DNA from: SKVR01 sp037441525
GTDB lineage: Bacteria; Bacteroidota; Bacteroidia; Bacteroidales; UBA7960
Assembly (NCBI GenBank): GCA_037441525.1
Contig: JBBISA010000001.1
Location: 248,001-312,000 of the forward strand
Length of the DNA: 64,000 nt
Direction of reading: 5' to 3'
Below are positions 45,600 through 53,858 of the stretch, one piece after another; position 1 is the first letter of the stretch, and every line of letters starts with the position of its first letter. A model generated the notes under the pieces. The model was not told the origin of the DNA, did no database searches, and saw only the letters and a list, made by a program, of their open reading frames with translations. Both the position numbers and the translations under genes were made by a program.

Positions 45600-46154
45600 T
45601 TAGATTAGTAAATGGTGAGGTTTAATAATGTTCATCCCCGTTCTTATGGCCTCCTCGTTAATTGGTATGAGATGATGGTAACGTTCGGGGAGGACTTTTT
45701 CAAGACCTCTGATAACATTTTCTATTTCAAGGATTGGCTTTATCTTAAGAAATCCACCAATAACTATCATGTTAAAGACACGGGTATTTTTCATTTTCAC
45801 CGATTCTTCGTAAGCATCAATTACATAAATATTGATATCGGTTCTGACTGGTTTGCGGGTTAAACCATTACTTTCATAAATCATTAAGCCACCTGCCTTA
45901 ATGGTATTCTCGAATTTGTCCATTGATGGCTGGTTAAGTACAATGGCAGTATCGTAAGCATTCAATACAGGTGAACTGATTTCACGGTCGCTGATAATGG
46001 CAGTACAATTTGCGGTACCACCGCGCATTTCAGGCCCATAAGATGGCATCCAGCTAACCTGAAGGTTCTGCATAACGCCACTATAGCACAAAATCTGCCC
46101 CATCGAAAGAACGCCCTGTCCTCCGAATCCGGCAATAATAATTTCTTCGGTCAT
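45600..46154 (-). CDS. 2-oxoacid:ferredoxin oxidoreductase, gamma subunit
   Basis: 184 residues of the pyruvate/ketoisovalerate oxidoreductase gamma family, starting IIIAGFGGQGVLSMG (glycine-rich loop) with SYGPEMRGGTANC typical of the subunit. It is the third catalytic chain of a four-part enzyme that oxidises a 2-oxoacid to acyl-CoA and CO2 and reduces ferredoxin. It starts 11 bases after the beta subunit gene and ends the operon. Choice between 2-oxoglutarate and branched-chain 2-oxoacids cannot be made from this chain. Confidence 0.88.
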   Translation of the reverse strand: MTEEIIIAGFGGQGVLSMGQILCYSGVMQNLQVSWMPSYGPEMRGGTANCTAIISDREISSPVLNAYDTAIVLNQPSMDKFENTIKAGGLMIYESNGLTRKPVRTDINIYVIDAYEESVKMKNTRVFNMIVIGGFLKIKPILEIENVIRGLEKVLPERYHHLIPINEEAIRTGMNIIKPHHLLI

Positions 46155-46165
46155 AGCAGTTTCTT

Positions 46166-46936
46166 TTAGAGTTTTTCATCAGGAACCTTAATATCGCCCA
46201 GTGGGTAGAACGGGAACATGTTTTCTTCCATCCATTTGTTCGACTGAACAGGAGTCATTTTCCAATTGGAAGGACAGTTGGAGACGATTTCAACAAAGCA
46301 GGTTCCTTTGTTGAGTTTCTGATATTCAAGAGCCTTTTTTATGGCGCGTTTGGCTTTTCTTACATGTCCTGGTTTGTGCACTGCTTGCCGGGTAACATAA
46401 TAGGTTCCGGGAAGCTGAGCTATCAGTTCTGTAATTTTCAATGGAGCACCCATGGTTTTGGTATCGCGCCCAAAAGGGGATGTTGAGCTTTTCATACCGG
46501 GCAGCGTGGTAGGCGCCATCTGGCCGCCCGTCATACCATAAATGCCATTGTTAACAAAAAGGATGAGAATATTCTCGCCCCTGTTACAGGCATGTATGGT
46601 TTCGCCGGTACCAATGGCGGCAAGGTCGCCATCGCCCTGGTAGGTAAACACATATTTATCGGGGAATACCCGTTTGATGCCGGTTGCCACCGCAGGAGCC
46701 CTGCCATGAGCCGCCTCGTGCATATCAACCTCGAAGTAATTGTAGATAAGTACTGAACAACCTACGGGGGCAACCCCTATGGTTTCATTCTGAATACCAA
46801 GTTCATCAATTGCTTCGGCCAGTATCCTGTGGGCAGTACCATGCCCGCAACCCGGGCAATAATGCAATACCCGGTGGTTCATTACTTCTGTTTGCTTATA
46901 AACAAGATTTTCGGGTTTTATAAGGTTTTCTGCCAT
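46166..46936 (-). CDS. 2-oxoacid:ferredoxin oxidoreductase, beta (TPP) subunit
   Basis: 256 residues; binds thiamine pyrophosphate. Visible features are HYCPGCGHG, the TPP/Mg2+ motif starting TYQGDGDLAAIG, and NNGIYGMTGGQMAPTT. The cysteines of CPGCGHG resemble those that help bind a [4Fe-4S] cluster in related enzymes. An unusually good ribosome site, AGGAGG, lies about 7 bases before the ATG and overlaps the last codons of the alpha gene, which predicts coupled and efficient translation; most genes here lack such a site. Confidence 0.9.
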   Translation of the reverse strand: MAENLIKPENLVYKQTEVMNHRVLHYCPGCGHGTAHRILAEAIDELGIQNETIGVAPVGCSVLIYNYFEVDMHEAAHGRAPAVATGIKRVFPDKYVFTYQGDGDLAAIGTGETIHACNRGENILILFVNNGIYGMTGGQMAPTTLPGMKSSTSPFGRDTKTMGAPLKITELIAQLPGTYYVTRQAVHKPGHVRKAKRAIKKALEYQKLNKGTCFVEIVSNCPSNWKMTPVQSNKWMEENMFPFYPLGDIKVPDEKL

Positions 46937-46938
46937 GG

Positions 46939-48006
46939 TTATCCTCCTATGAGTTTTCGTTCGAGAGCCTGTAAAATTTCATCAGGATTGGGAATAACCC
47001 CACCATAACGGCCATAATGTTCCACTCTCGTTTTTCCGTTGACTGCAAGTTTAACATCTTCCACCATTTGGCCGGCATTCATCTCTACTGTCAAAATTCC
47101 CTTTAAATTCCCAGCAAGCCGGTTAAATTCTTCATAAGGAAAGGGATACAGGGTAATAGGGCGAATCAGGCCAACTTTAATTCCTTTGGCGCGGGCCATT
47201 TCCATGGATTTACGGGTAATGCGGGCACTCGACCCAAACGATGCAAATAAATACTCGGCATCTTCACAATTGAACGATTCAAACCTCACTTCATTTTTCT
47301 CAATGTCGCGGTATTTCGCCTGTAAATGCAGATTCACCCTTTCCTGCGCTTCAGCCTCCAGTTCAAGTGATGTTATAACCCGCGCCGGCTTACCGGGCTT
47401 TTTGCCGGTAGTGGCCCATTCAAATTCGGGTTCAACCCGCGGTATTTGCTCAAATAATTCCACCTTTTCCATCATCTGTCCGATGATTCCGTCAGATTGA
47501 ATCATTACCGGAGTACGGTACCTGAATGCCAGTTCGAAACCAAGTTTTACAAAGTCAACACTTTCCTGAACGGTAGCCGGGGCCAGCACAATGAGTTTGT
47601 AATCGCCGTGCCCACCACCCTTAACTGATTGAAAATAATCGGATTGTGATGGCTGAATAGTTCCCAGGCCAGGGCCACCGCGTACAACATTCACCAACAG
47701 GCATGGCAACTCAGCACCTGCCAGATAAGAAATACCTTCCTGCATCAGGCTCATGCCCGGGCTGGAAGAAGAAGTCATGGCTTTTTTGCCACATCCGGCT
47801 GCTCCATACACCATATTAATAGCTGCAATTTCACTTTCGGCCTGAAGAACAACCATACCGGTGCGGTCTTCGGGTCGGGCAGCCATTAAATATTCAATAA
47901 CTTCTGATTGTGGTGTGATGGGGTAGCCAAAATAAGCATCAGCCCCTGCCCTTATGGCGGCCTCGGCTAGTGCTTCATTGCCTTTCATTAACCTTAATTC
48001 TTTCAT
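46939..48006 (-). CDS. vorB: 2-oxoacid:ferredoxin oxidoreductase, alpha subunit (VorB-like)
   Basis: 355 residues. The N-terminal half carries LMKGNEALAEAAIRAGADAYFGYPITPQSE and SSSSPGMSLMQEGISY, and resembles the alpha chain called VorB (2-ketoisovalerate oxidoreductase) more than PorA. The C-terminal domain continues to the stop. Its substrate may be branched-chain 2-oxoacids or 2-oxoglutarate; family names overlap. It precedes the beta gene by two bases. ilvE, encoded 11 kb upstream, would supply branched-chain 2-oxoacids. Confidence 0.85.
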   Translation of the reverse strand: MKELRLMKGNEALAEAAIRAGADAYFGYPITPQSEVIEYLMAARPEDRTGMVVLQAESEIAAINMVYGAAGCGKKAMTSSSSPGMSLMQEGISYLAGAELPCLLVNVVRGGPGLGTIQPSQSDYFQSVKGGGHGDYKLIVLAPATVQESVDFVKLGFELAFRYRTPVMIQSDGIIGQMMEKVELFEQIPRVEPEFEWATTGKKPGKPARVITSLELEAEAQERVNLHLQAKYRDIEKNEVRFESFNCEDAEYLFASFGSSARITRKSMEMARAKGIKVGLIRPITLYPFPYEEFNRLAGNLKGILTVEMNAGQMVEDVKLAVNGKTRVEHYGRYGGVIPNPDEILQALERKLIGG

Positions 48007-48042
48007 TCGTTATAACAAAATAACTCATTAATGATTAAATAA

Positions 48043-48258
48043 TTACCTCTCCCTATAAACGGTTATTACCGCATCGGGGCACACAACTGCGCAATTGGCA
48101 CAGCCTACACAATCATCATTGACTTTTACAGTATAATGATAGCCCTTTTTATTTACCTCAGGGGCCAGAGCCAAAACCCCATTCGGACAAGCAGCAAGGC
48201 ATATCTCGCAGCCTTTGCACCTTTCGATTTCGATGACAATATTGCCTCGTTTAGCCAT
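48043..48258 (-). CDS. 2-oxoacid:ferredoxin oxidoreductase, ferredoxin-like delta subunit
   Basis: 71 residues with two [4Fe-4S] motifs: CKGCEICLAACP (about 14-25) and CVGCANCAVVCP (about 50-61). It conducts electrons from the TPP site to free ferredoxin. It is the first gene of the four-gene operon, 36 bases before the alpha gene, and a -7 box lies about 70 bases upstream of its ATG. Confidence 0.93.
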   Translation of the reverse strand: MAKRGNIVIEIERCKGCEICLAACPNGVLALAPEVNKKGYHYTVKVNDDCVGCANCAVVCPDAVITVYRER

Positions 48259-48324
48259 TATAGATGTTGATTTTTAGGGTGATAACTACAATTGTGTTTG
48301 ATAAGGGATTTTTGTGTTTGACGG

Positions 48325-48332
48325 CAAAACTA
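48325..48332 (-). promoter_or_regulatory. vor/kor operon promoter, -7 box
   Basis: The minus strand reads TAGTTTTG, fitting TAnnTTTG, and would give a leader of about 60 bases. Confidence 0.5.
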
Positions 48333-48390
48333 TAACTAATTATTCAGATAGATACCACTATTCAGAATTATTTTTAGGTTTGAAATCCTA

Positions 48391-48419
48391 TTGTATTGAA
48401 TCACAATTTTGTATTTTTG
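48391..48419 (+). promoter_or_regulatory. SanA-like gene promoter (-33 and -7)
   Basis: TTG (48391-48393), an 18-base spacer and TATTTTTG (48412-48419). The coding start at 48518 lies about 98 bases downstream, a long leader. Confidence 0.5.
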
Positions 48420-48517
48420 CCCTGTTGGCAGAGAAAACTGTTAATATTGACAGAAGATTGTCTTTGACGTAATTTGAGCCGATTTCCACCGTTTCAAATC
48501 TAAAAACAGGCAATATT

Positions 48518-49225
48518 ATGCTCATATTTAACAGGCCTGAAACAGTTAGCTTTCCCTTCATGAAAAAATTCAGGTATCTTTTTGTTCATCTTCCATTAAA
48601 AATTGCGTTCTGGGGATTTTCTGTGCTACTTTTTGTCATTGCAGCAAGCAATATTGTAATTCACCTGTATTCAACCAACAGATTGTTTGACAAGCTTGAC
48701 ATGGTGCCAATACACAAAACAGCTATTGTTTTGGGCACCAGCCGGTTGCTAAAAAACGGGCAACCAAATCCATGGTTTTACAATCGAATGAATGCTGCAG
48801 CCCAGTTGTATCATGCCGGTAAGGTAAGATACATTATACTAAGTGGCGACAATCGCAGCATTTATTATAACGAACCCGAGCAAATGCGCAGAGAACTGGT
48901 TAAAGCCGAAGTTCCCGATTCGGTTCTATATCTCGATTATGCCGGATTGCGCACACTGGATTCGATGGTGCGCAGCAGGGAAATTTTTGGGCAGGATAGC
49001 ATAATTGTAGTTTCACAAAAGTTTCATAATCAGAGAGCAGTTTTTCTGGCCAGGGCCTACGGAATATATGCGGTTGGGTTTAATGCACCCGACCCTGAAG
49101 CACACCCATTGACAAGAGTTTTAACGCGCGAAATGTTTGCCCGGGTTAAAGTGTTTTTCGACCTTATTACAGGTAAACAGCCAAGGTTTCTGGGCGAGGA
49201 AATTGAAGTGGGCGGCAAACAATAA
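48518..49225 (+). CDS. SanA/YdcF-family (DUF218) membrane protein
   Basis: 235 residues. One N-terminal membrane span (about residues 27-50) precedes a DUF218 domain with the SanA motifs VLGTSRLLKNGQPNPWFYNR and LSGDN. In enterobacteria SanA affects the outer-envelope barrier to vancomycin at high temperature; its chemistry is not settled. The protein should be anchored in the inner membrane with the domain in the periplasm. An internal ATG at 48560 (MKKFRYLF) is an equally good start for the signal anchor, so the first 14 residues are uncertain. Confidence 0.85.
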   Translation: MLIFNRPETVSFPFMKKFRYLFVHLPLKIAFWGFSVLLFVIAASNIVIHLYSTNRLFDKLDMVPIHKTAIVLGTSRLLKNGQPNPWFYNRMNAAAQLYHAGKVRYIILSGDNRSIYYNEPEQMRRELVKAEVPDSVLYLDYAGLRTLDSMVRSREIFGQDSIIVVSQKFHNQRAVFLARAYGIYAVGFNAPDPEAHPLTRVLTREMFARVKVFFDLITGKQPRFLGEEIEVGGKQ

Positions 49226-49467
49226 GTATTTAAATAATTGATTATTAAATTTATATATAATCACAGAACCTTAAGTCCTTGCTGCAAAATTTTTTGTAGG
49301 TAAAATTGAGGAACAAAAGAATTCTTTAATACTTGCAAATTTGATGATTTGGTCCCGAAAGGGTGATTTCAATAAGGAATTGTGCTGCATTAGTCATCGA
49401 AAAAATTTGAGGCCAATATGCTAAATAATTGACAATAAATTCTAAACATTATATTAACACTATCAAA

Positions 49468-51501
49468 ATGAAAAAATTAACATTCCTATCTTTTCTATTA
49501 ATCTTCACTTTAGCCCTTCAACTTAATGCCCAACAGTCCACAATGAAACCCGAAACTCTTTGGGAATTTGGCCGGGTTGGAAATTCAAGGGTTTCACCTA
49601 ACGGACAAACAGTTCTTTTCACCATTACTACATTTAACATTGAAGCCAACCGGTCGCAGGTAGATATTTTTTCGATGCCGGCAAATGGCGGCACGCCGGT
49701 TAATATTACCAATAATACATTGAATGAATCAAACCCTGGATGGCGCCCTGATGGCAAAAAAATTGGGTTTATTGCGCCCTTCGATGGTGCATCACAACTT
49801 TGGGAAATGAACCCCGATGGCACGGAGCAGAAAGTAGTTTCAGTTATTCAAGGGGGAATTACCGGCTTTGGTTATTCACCTGATATGAAGCACATTTTTT
49901 TCACCAAACGCGTAAAGGTTGATGTATCGCCCAAAGACAGATACCCCGACCTGACCATGGCCAATGCACTCATATACGATTCACTTATGTACCGCCACTG
50001 GGACAGATGGCACGATTACACGTACAGCCATGTTTTCGTTGCAACCTATAGCAATGGAACCATTGGCGATTACAAAGACATCATGGAAAACCAACCCTAC
50101 GATTCACCTCTTGCCCCCATGGGTGGTGTGTCGCAAATTGCATGGGCACCCGATGGCAAATCACTTGCCTACACATCAAAAAAACACACCGGAAAAGAAA
50201 AAGCCGCCGGGACTAATTCCGATATCTACCTTTATATTATCAGCACCAATGAAACCCGTAATCTTACCTCATTTAACAAAGGGTACGATTACTATCCGGT
50301 TTTTTCGCCCGATGGCCGCTATCTGGCTTGGCAAAGTATGGAAACTCCAGGGTTTGAAGCCGATAAGGACAGGATTCTTATTATGGATTTACGCAATGGA
50401 ACCTGGAAAGATTACTCACAGGGATTTGACCAAAGCTCCCGTGGGTTTGTTTGGTCAATAGATAGCAAAATCCTTTATTTTATAAGTGGCCACCACGCTA
50501 CCTATCAGGTTTATTCGCTCGAGCTGGCAACCAGCCGCATCAAAAAAATAACCAATGGCATTCACGACTTTTTATCAGTGGCAATTGCAGGTTCCAATAT
50601 ATTAATTGGTGAAAGGGCGAGCATGTCGTCACCAACCGAATTGTTCAGAATCAATGCGGCAAATGGCCAGAGTTCACAGCTCACCCAAATCAATAAACCA
50701 TTGTTGGACAAACTTGCTCTGGGCCGGGTTGAACAGCGATGGATAAAAACCGTCGATGATCAGCAAATGCTCGTTTGGGTGATATATCCTCCCGGCTTTG
50801 ATCCAGCAAAAAAATACCCTGCCCTGCTGTTTTGTGCTGGCGGCCCGCAGAACGCCATAAGTCAGTCATTTTCATACCGATGGAATTTTCAGTTAATGGC
50901 AGCCAATGGTTATATTGTTGTAGCGCCCAACCGGCGTGGTGTGCCTACCTTTGGCCAGGCCTGGAACGACCAGATAATTGAGGATTATGGCGGATTGAAT
51001 ATGCAGGACCTTATGCAGGCCATTAAAGAAGTAAGCAAAGAGCCATTTGTAGATGAAAATCGCCTGGGTGCTGTTGGGGCAAGTTATGGTGGTTACTCTG
51101 TTTTCTGGCTTGCCGGCAATCACAATGGATTGTTTAAGTCGTTTATTGCCCATTGCGGAATGTTTAACTTCGAAAGCTGGTATGGAACTACTGAGGAGAT
51201 GTTTTTTGCCAATCATGACCTGGGCGGCCCTTACTGGGCTGAACCCCGGCCACTAAGTTACGATTTTTCGCCTCATCTTTTTGTTTCGCGCTGGGATACT
51301 CCTATTATGGTTATTCATGGTGCCAAAGATTACCGGGTGCCATTATCGGAGGGGATGCAGGCTTTTAATGCAGCCCAGTTGCGGGGTATTCCAAGCAGGT
51401 TGCTGGTTTTTCCCGAAGAGAACCATTGGGTCTTGCAACCCCAGAACAGCATACTCTGGCAAAGAGAGTTTTTCAGATGGCTCGACCAATGGCTCAAATA
51501 A
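49468..51501 (+). CDS. dpp5: dipeptidyl-peptidase 5 (S9 family serine peptidase)
   Basis: 677 residues from ATG 49468, with a signal peptide ending ...LQLNAQ; a TTG at 49429 is less likely. An eight-bladed-propeller-like N-terminal half with repeated SPDG/APDG units is followed by the alpha/beta hydrolase. The catalytic triad is visible: S539 (GASYGGYS), D621 (HGAKDYRVP) and H653 (ENHWVLQPQN). The sequence is close to DPP5 of Porphyromonas gingivalis in many blocks, for example GGPQNAISQSFSYRWNF and WFAN-like MFFANHDLGGP. It cleaves dipeptides from the N-terminus of oligopeptides in the periplasm, feeding amino-acid fermentation. Confidence 0.92.
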   Translation: MKKLTFLSFLLIFTLALQLNAQQSTMKPETLWEFGRVGNSRVSPNGQTVLFTITTFNIEANRSQVDIFSMPANGGTPVNITNNTLNESNPGWRPDGKKIGFIAPFDGASQLWEMNPDGTEQKVVSVIQGGITGFGYSPDMKHIFFTKRVKVDVSPKDRYPDLTMANALIYDSLMYRHWDRWHDYTYSHVFVATYSNGTIGDYKDIMENQPYDSPLAPMGGVSQIAWAPDGKSLAYTSKKHTGKEKAAGTNSDIYLYIISTNETRNLTSFNKGYDYYPVFSPDGRYLAWQSMETPGFEADKDRILIMDLRNGTWKDYSQGFDQSSRGFVWSIDSKILYFISGHHATYQVYSLELATSRIKKITNGIHDFLSVAIAGSNILIGERASMSSPTELFRINAANGQSSQLTQINKPLLDKLALGRVEQRWIKTVDDQQMLVWVIYPPGFDPAKKYPALLFCAGGPQNAISQSFSYRWNFQLMAANGYIVVAPNRRGVPTFGQAWNDQIIEDYGGLNMQDLMQAIKEVSKEPFVDENRLGAVGASYGGYSVFWLAGNHNGLFKSFIAHCGMFNFESWYGTTEEMFFANHDLGGPYWAEPRPLSYDFSPHLFVSRWDTPIMVIHGAKDYRVPLSEGMQAFNAAQLRGIPSRLLVFPEENHWVLQPQNSILWQREFFRWLDQWLK

Positions 51502-51519
51502 CCTTATTTTCCAATGAAT

Positions 51520-51565
51520 GTCCGGCTGTTTTTTTAGTAATTTTGGCACCCGGACTTTCGTTTTT
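51520..51565 (+). terminator. weak hairpin after dpp5, with a promoter in its loop
   Basis: GTCCGG (51520-51525) can pair with CCGGAC (51550-51555), followed by TTTCGTTTTT. The 24-base loop contains the -7 box of the porin gene. Confidence 0.4.
51538..51545 (+). promoter_or_regulatory. porin gene promoter, -7 box
   Basis: TAATTTTG fits TAnnTTTG, 42 bases before the porin ATG. Confidence 0.5.
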
Positions 51566-51586
51566 CCCGAAACAACCTAATCTAAT

Positions 51587-53716
51587 ATGCCCCTTAGCAC
51601 AATCCGATTCAATAAACTGTTAATCCTTCTTCTTTCAGGTATTGTTTTTCAATTAATACCACTTATAAGTTCCTTTGCACAATCAAACCCGGGCAACCTG
51701 ACAGATACAGTTGTTAAACCATTAACAAGACCCGCAAATATAGCAGTAAGTCGCCCAGACTCACTTGCAGGCGACTCACTCGACCCTTTCGGATTTCCCC
51801 TTCAGAATCCTCAACCGGTAAGACAACCTGTAAGACAGGTTATTTCACAACCCACCATTGTTGAACCCGACAGTCTTCCAGCATCTGCCATAAAATGGTT
51901 TACCGAAAGTCAGTTGCAAAACCCATTTGCCTTGCGCCCCAACTACATTGATACCACCCTGTTGGGTTTTCAGATGTATGATTATGCCTATCAGGGACAT
52001 TATTTTGTTGCCCAAAAGGGAAATCCGGGACATGTTCATCGCCAGTTGTTGTATAACCCGCTTATGAATACAGGCCTGATTACCGGTGAAAGAGAACTTT
52101 ATGGCAATTATATGTTTACTCACGATAATCTTAAGTTCTACCGGCCAAAGCACGTTTTTACTGAAATGTGTTACATTATTGGAGGTGAACGGGAACAACT
52201 TTTCTTTGCCAATCATGCTCAAAAACTGAGCGATAACCTGAATATGAACTTTCAATACCGCCTGGTACATTCGCCCGGTGTTTATACCAGGATTGGAGCC
52301 AGAAATTCAGGTGTGTACCTTACGGCAGACTACCTTAGCCCCAATAAACGTTATCAGGTGCTGGGAAGCTTAATTACCAACCGTGTGCGGAGCCAGGAAA
52401 GCGGCGGGTTAAGAAATCTTCAGGCTTTTGAAACCGACAGAAATAGCGACAGCGTTTTTCTTTACCGCTCAGAAACCGTGGGACGCGAAACATCTTTTAA
52501 CCTCCGGCATTTTTACCAAACCGGATTTTATTTTACCGATAATGATGATAACACCAGGAAATTCCTGAACCTGGGGCGCATTAACCACGATTTTTCTTAT
52601 ACCCGAACTTCATTTGTAATGAACGCGCCAGATAAAGACCGGGTGTTTTTTCCTTTTCCTGATTTCAGTATGGAAGATAACTACGATTCAACTTTTGTAC
52701 ATCGATTTGAAAATCAATTGTCGTGGTCAAATTTTCCGCTTAGTGGCGGAAGATTTAATTTTCCCTTCAACTTCAAACTCTATATTAAGAACAGCATTAA
52801 CAGAATATTACAAACTGCTGACCGGCCCGAAGGAGCTCCCATTTTAAACGAAGACCGTAAGCGTATTTATTATTATACGCAGGATCAGTTTAATTCAGTA
52901 ATTCAGGGAATTGAGCTGCAAAGCGATCAAAGGTTGCTTTTATCTTTTGGAGGATATGCCAATATTACCCTGGGAGGATACAATGACGATGACTTTCATG
53001 CCGGAGCCTTTTTAAGATTCGGTAAGCCCGATAAAAACTATTATCTGGAAGCGATGGCCAGGTACTCGCGTATGGAAGCCCCATACTTTTTGAACAAGTT
53101 TTCGGTAAATGACATAAGATGGGACAATAATATTTCGAAAATGGATATTGCTAATGCCCGGGCCATTTTAACCCTTCCTTTCGTAAAACTTGAGGGCAAT
53201 TATTACCTTATAAATCGTGCAATATACTTTGGCAAAGATTTCCTTCCCGTGCAAAACAATGATGAAACAGGATTTTTTAGTCTGGCTGCTTACAGCGATG
53301 TTAAGGCTGGCCCATTTGGTTTTCGGAACCATATCCTGCTTCAACAATCAACAGATAAAAATTTCGAACGCTATCCAACCCTGACGAGTTATCATTCGGT
53401 GTTTGCCAATTTTAACCTGTCAGATAAAGCACTGGTAAATCAGGTCGGGTTCGATTTCCATTTTAATACACCTTATAATGCCATGGCCTACAACCCCTTT
53501 ATCAGAGGGTTTTATCTGCAAGATAGTTACACCAATGCTGGAAAATATATGGTTGATGTGTTCTGGAATGCCAAAATTAAAAATGCCCGTTTGTTCATAA
53601 AGTATCAAAACCTGCTACCCTTAGTTTTTAACATACCCCCCCATTACGATATTCCGTTTTACCCAATTCCTGAGTCAATGTTTAAATTTGGGGTTTCGTG
53701 GATGTTTTTTAATTAA
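51587..53716 (+). CDS. putative porin, Porin_10 family
   Basis: 709 residues with signal peptide (about 1-32, ending SSFAQ). A proline/serine-rich mature N-terminus (about 35-95) is followed by a large beta-barrel of alternating aromatic strands. The N-terminal part of the barrel shows the family pattern with GHYFVAQKGNPGHVHRQLLY and NPLMNTGLITGERELYGNYM. The chain ends in ...FGVSWMFFN, a terminal aromatic strand suited to the BAM machinery. Porin_10 is a Bacteroidota family of presumed outer-membrane channels with unproved substrates. It follows dpp5 by 85 bases with its own promoter. Confidence 0.82.
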   Translation: MPLSTIRFNKLLILLLSGIVFQLIPLISSFAQSNPGNLTDTVVKPLTRPANIAVSRPDSLAGDSLDPFGFPLQNPQPVRQPVRQVISQPTIVEPDSLPASAIKWFTESQLQNPFALRPNYIDTTLLGFQMYDYAYQGHYFVAQKGNPGHVHRQLLYNPLMNTGLITGERELYGNYMFTHDNLKFYRPKHVFTEMCYIIGGEREQLFFANHAQKLSDNLNMNFQYRLVHSPGVYTRIGARNSGVYLTADYLSPNKRYQVLGSLITNRVRSQESGGLRNLQAFETDRNSDSVFLYRSETVGRETSFNLRHFYQTGFYFTDNDDNTRKFLNLGRINHDFSYTRTSFVMNAPDKDRVFFPFPDFSMEDNYDSTFVHRFENQLSWSNFPLSGGRFNFPFNFKLYIKNSINRILQTADRPEGAPILNEDRKRIYYYTQDQFNSVIQGIELQSDQRLLLSFGGYANITLGGYNDDDFHAGAFLRFGKPDKNYYLEAMARYSRMEAPYFLNKFSVNDIRWDNNISKMDIANARAILTLPFVKLEGNYYLINRAIYFGKDFLPVQNNDETGFFSLAAYSDVKAGPFGFRNHILLQQSTDKNFERYPTLTSYHSVFANFNLSDKALVNQVGFDFHFNTPYNAMAYNPFIRGFYLQDSYTNAGKYMVDVFWNAKIKNARLFIKYQNLLPLVFNIPPHYDIPFYPIPESMFKFGVSWMFFN

Positions 53717-53788
53717 CAACTCTTCAATTTTCCTTGTTTATAATCGTTATAAATAAGAGAAACCTTAAAAGCAATAAAGATTTTTGAG

Positions 53789-53796
53789 TATTTTTG
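53789..53796 (+). promoter_or_regulatory. PFOR gene promoter, -7 box
   Basis: TATTTTTG fits TAnnTTTG and lies 62 bases before the ATG at 53859. Confidence 0.6.
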
Positions 53797-53858
53797 CGCC
53801 TCGAAACAGGTAATGTCAAATGCCTTCAAAATAAGACCATTTTTATAATAATAAAATT

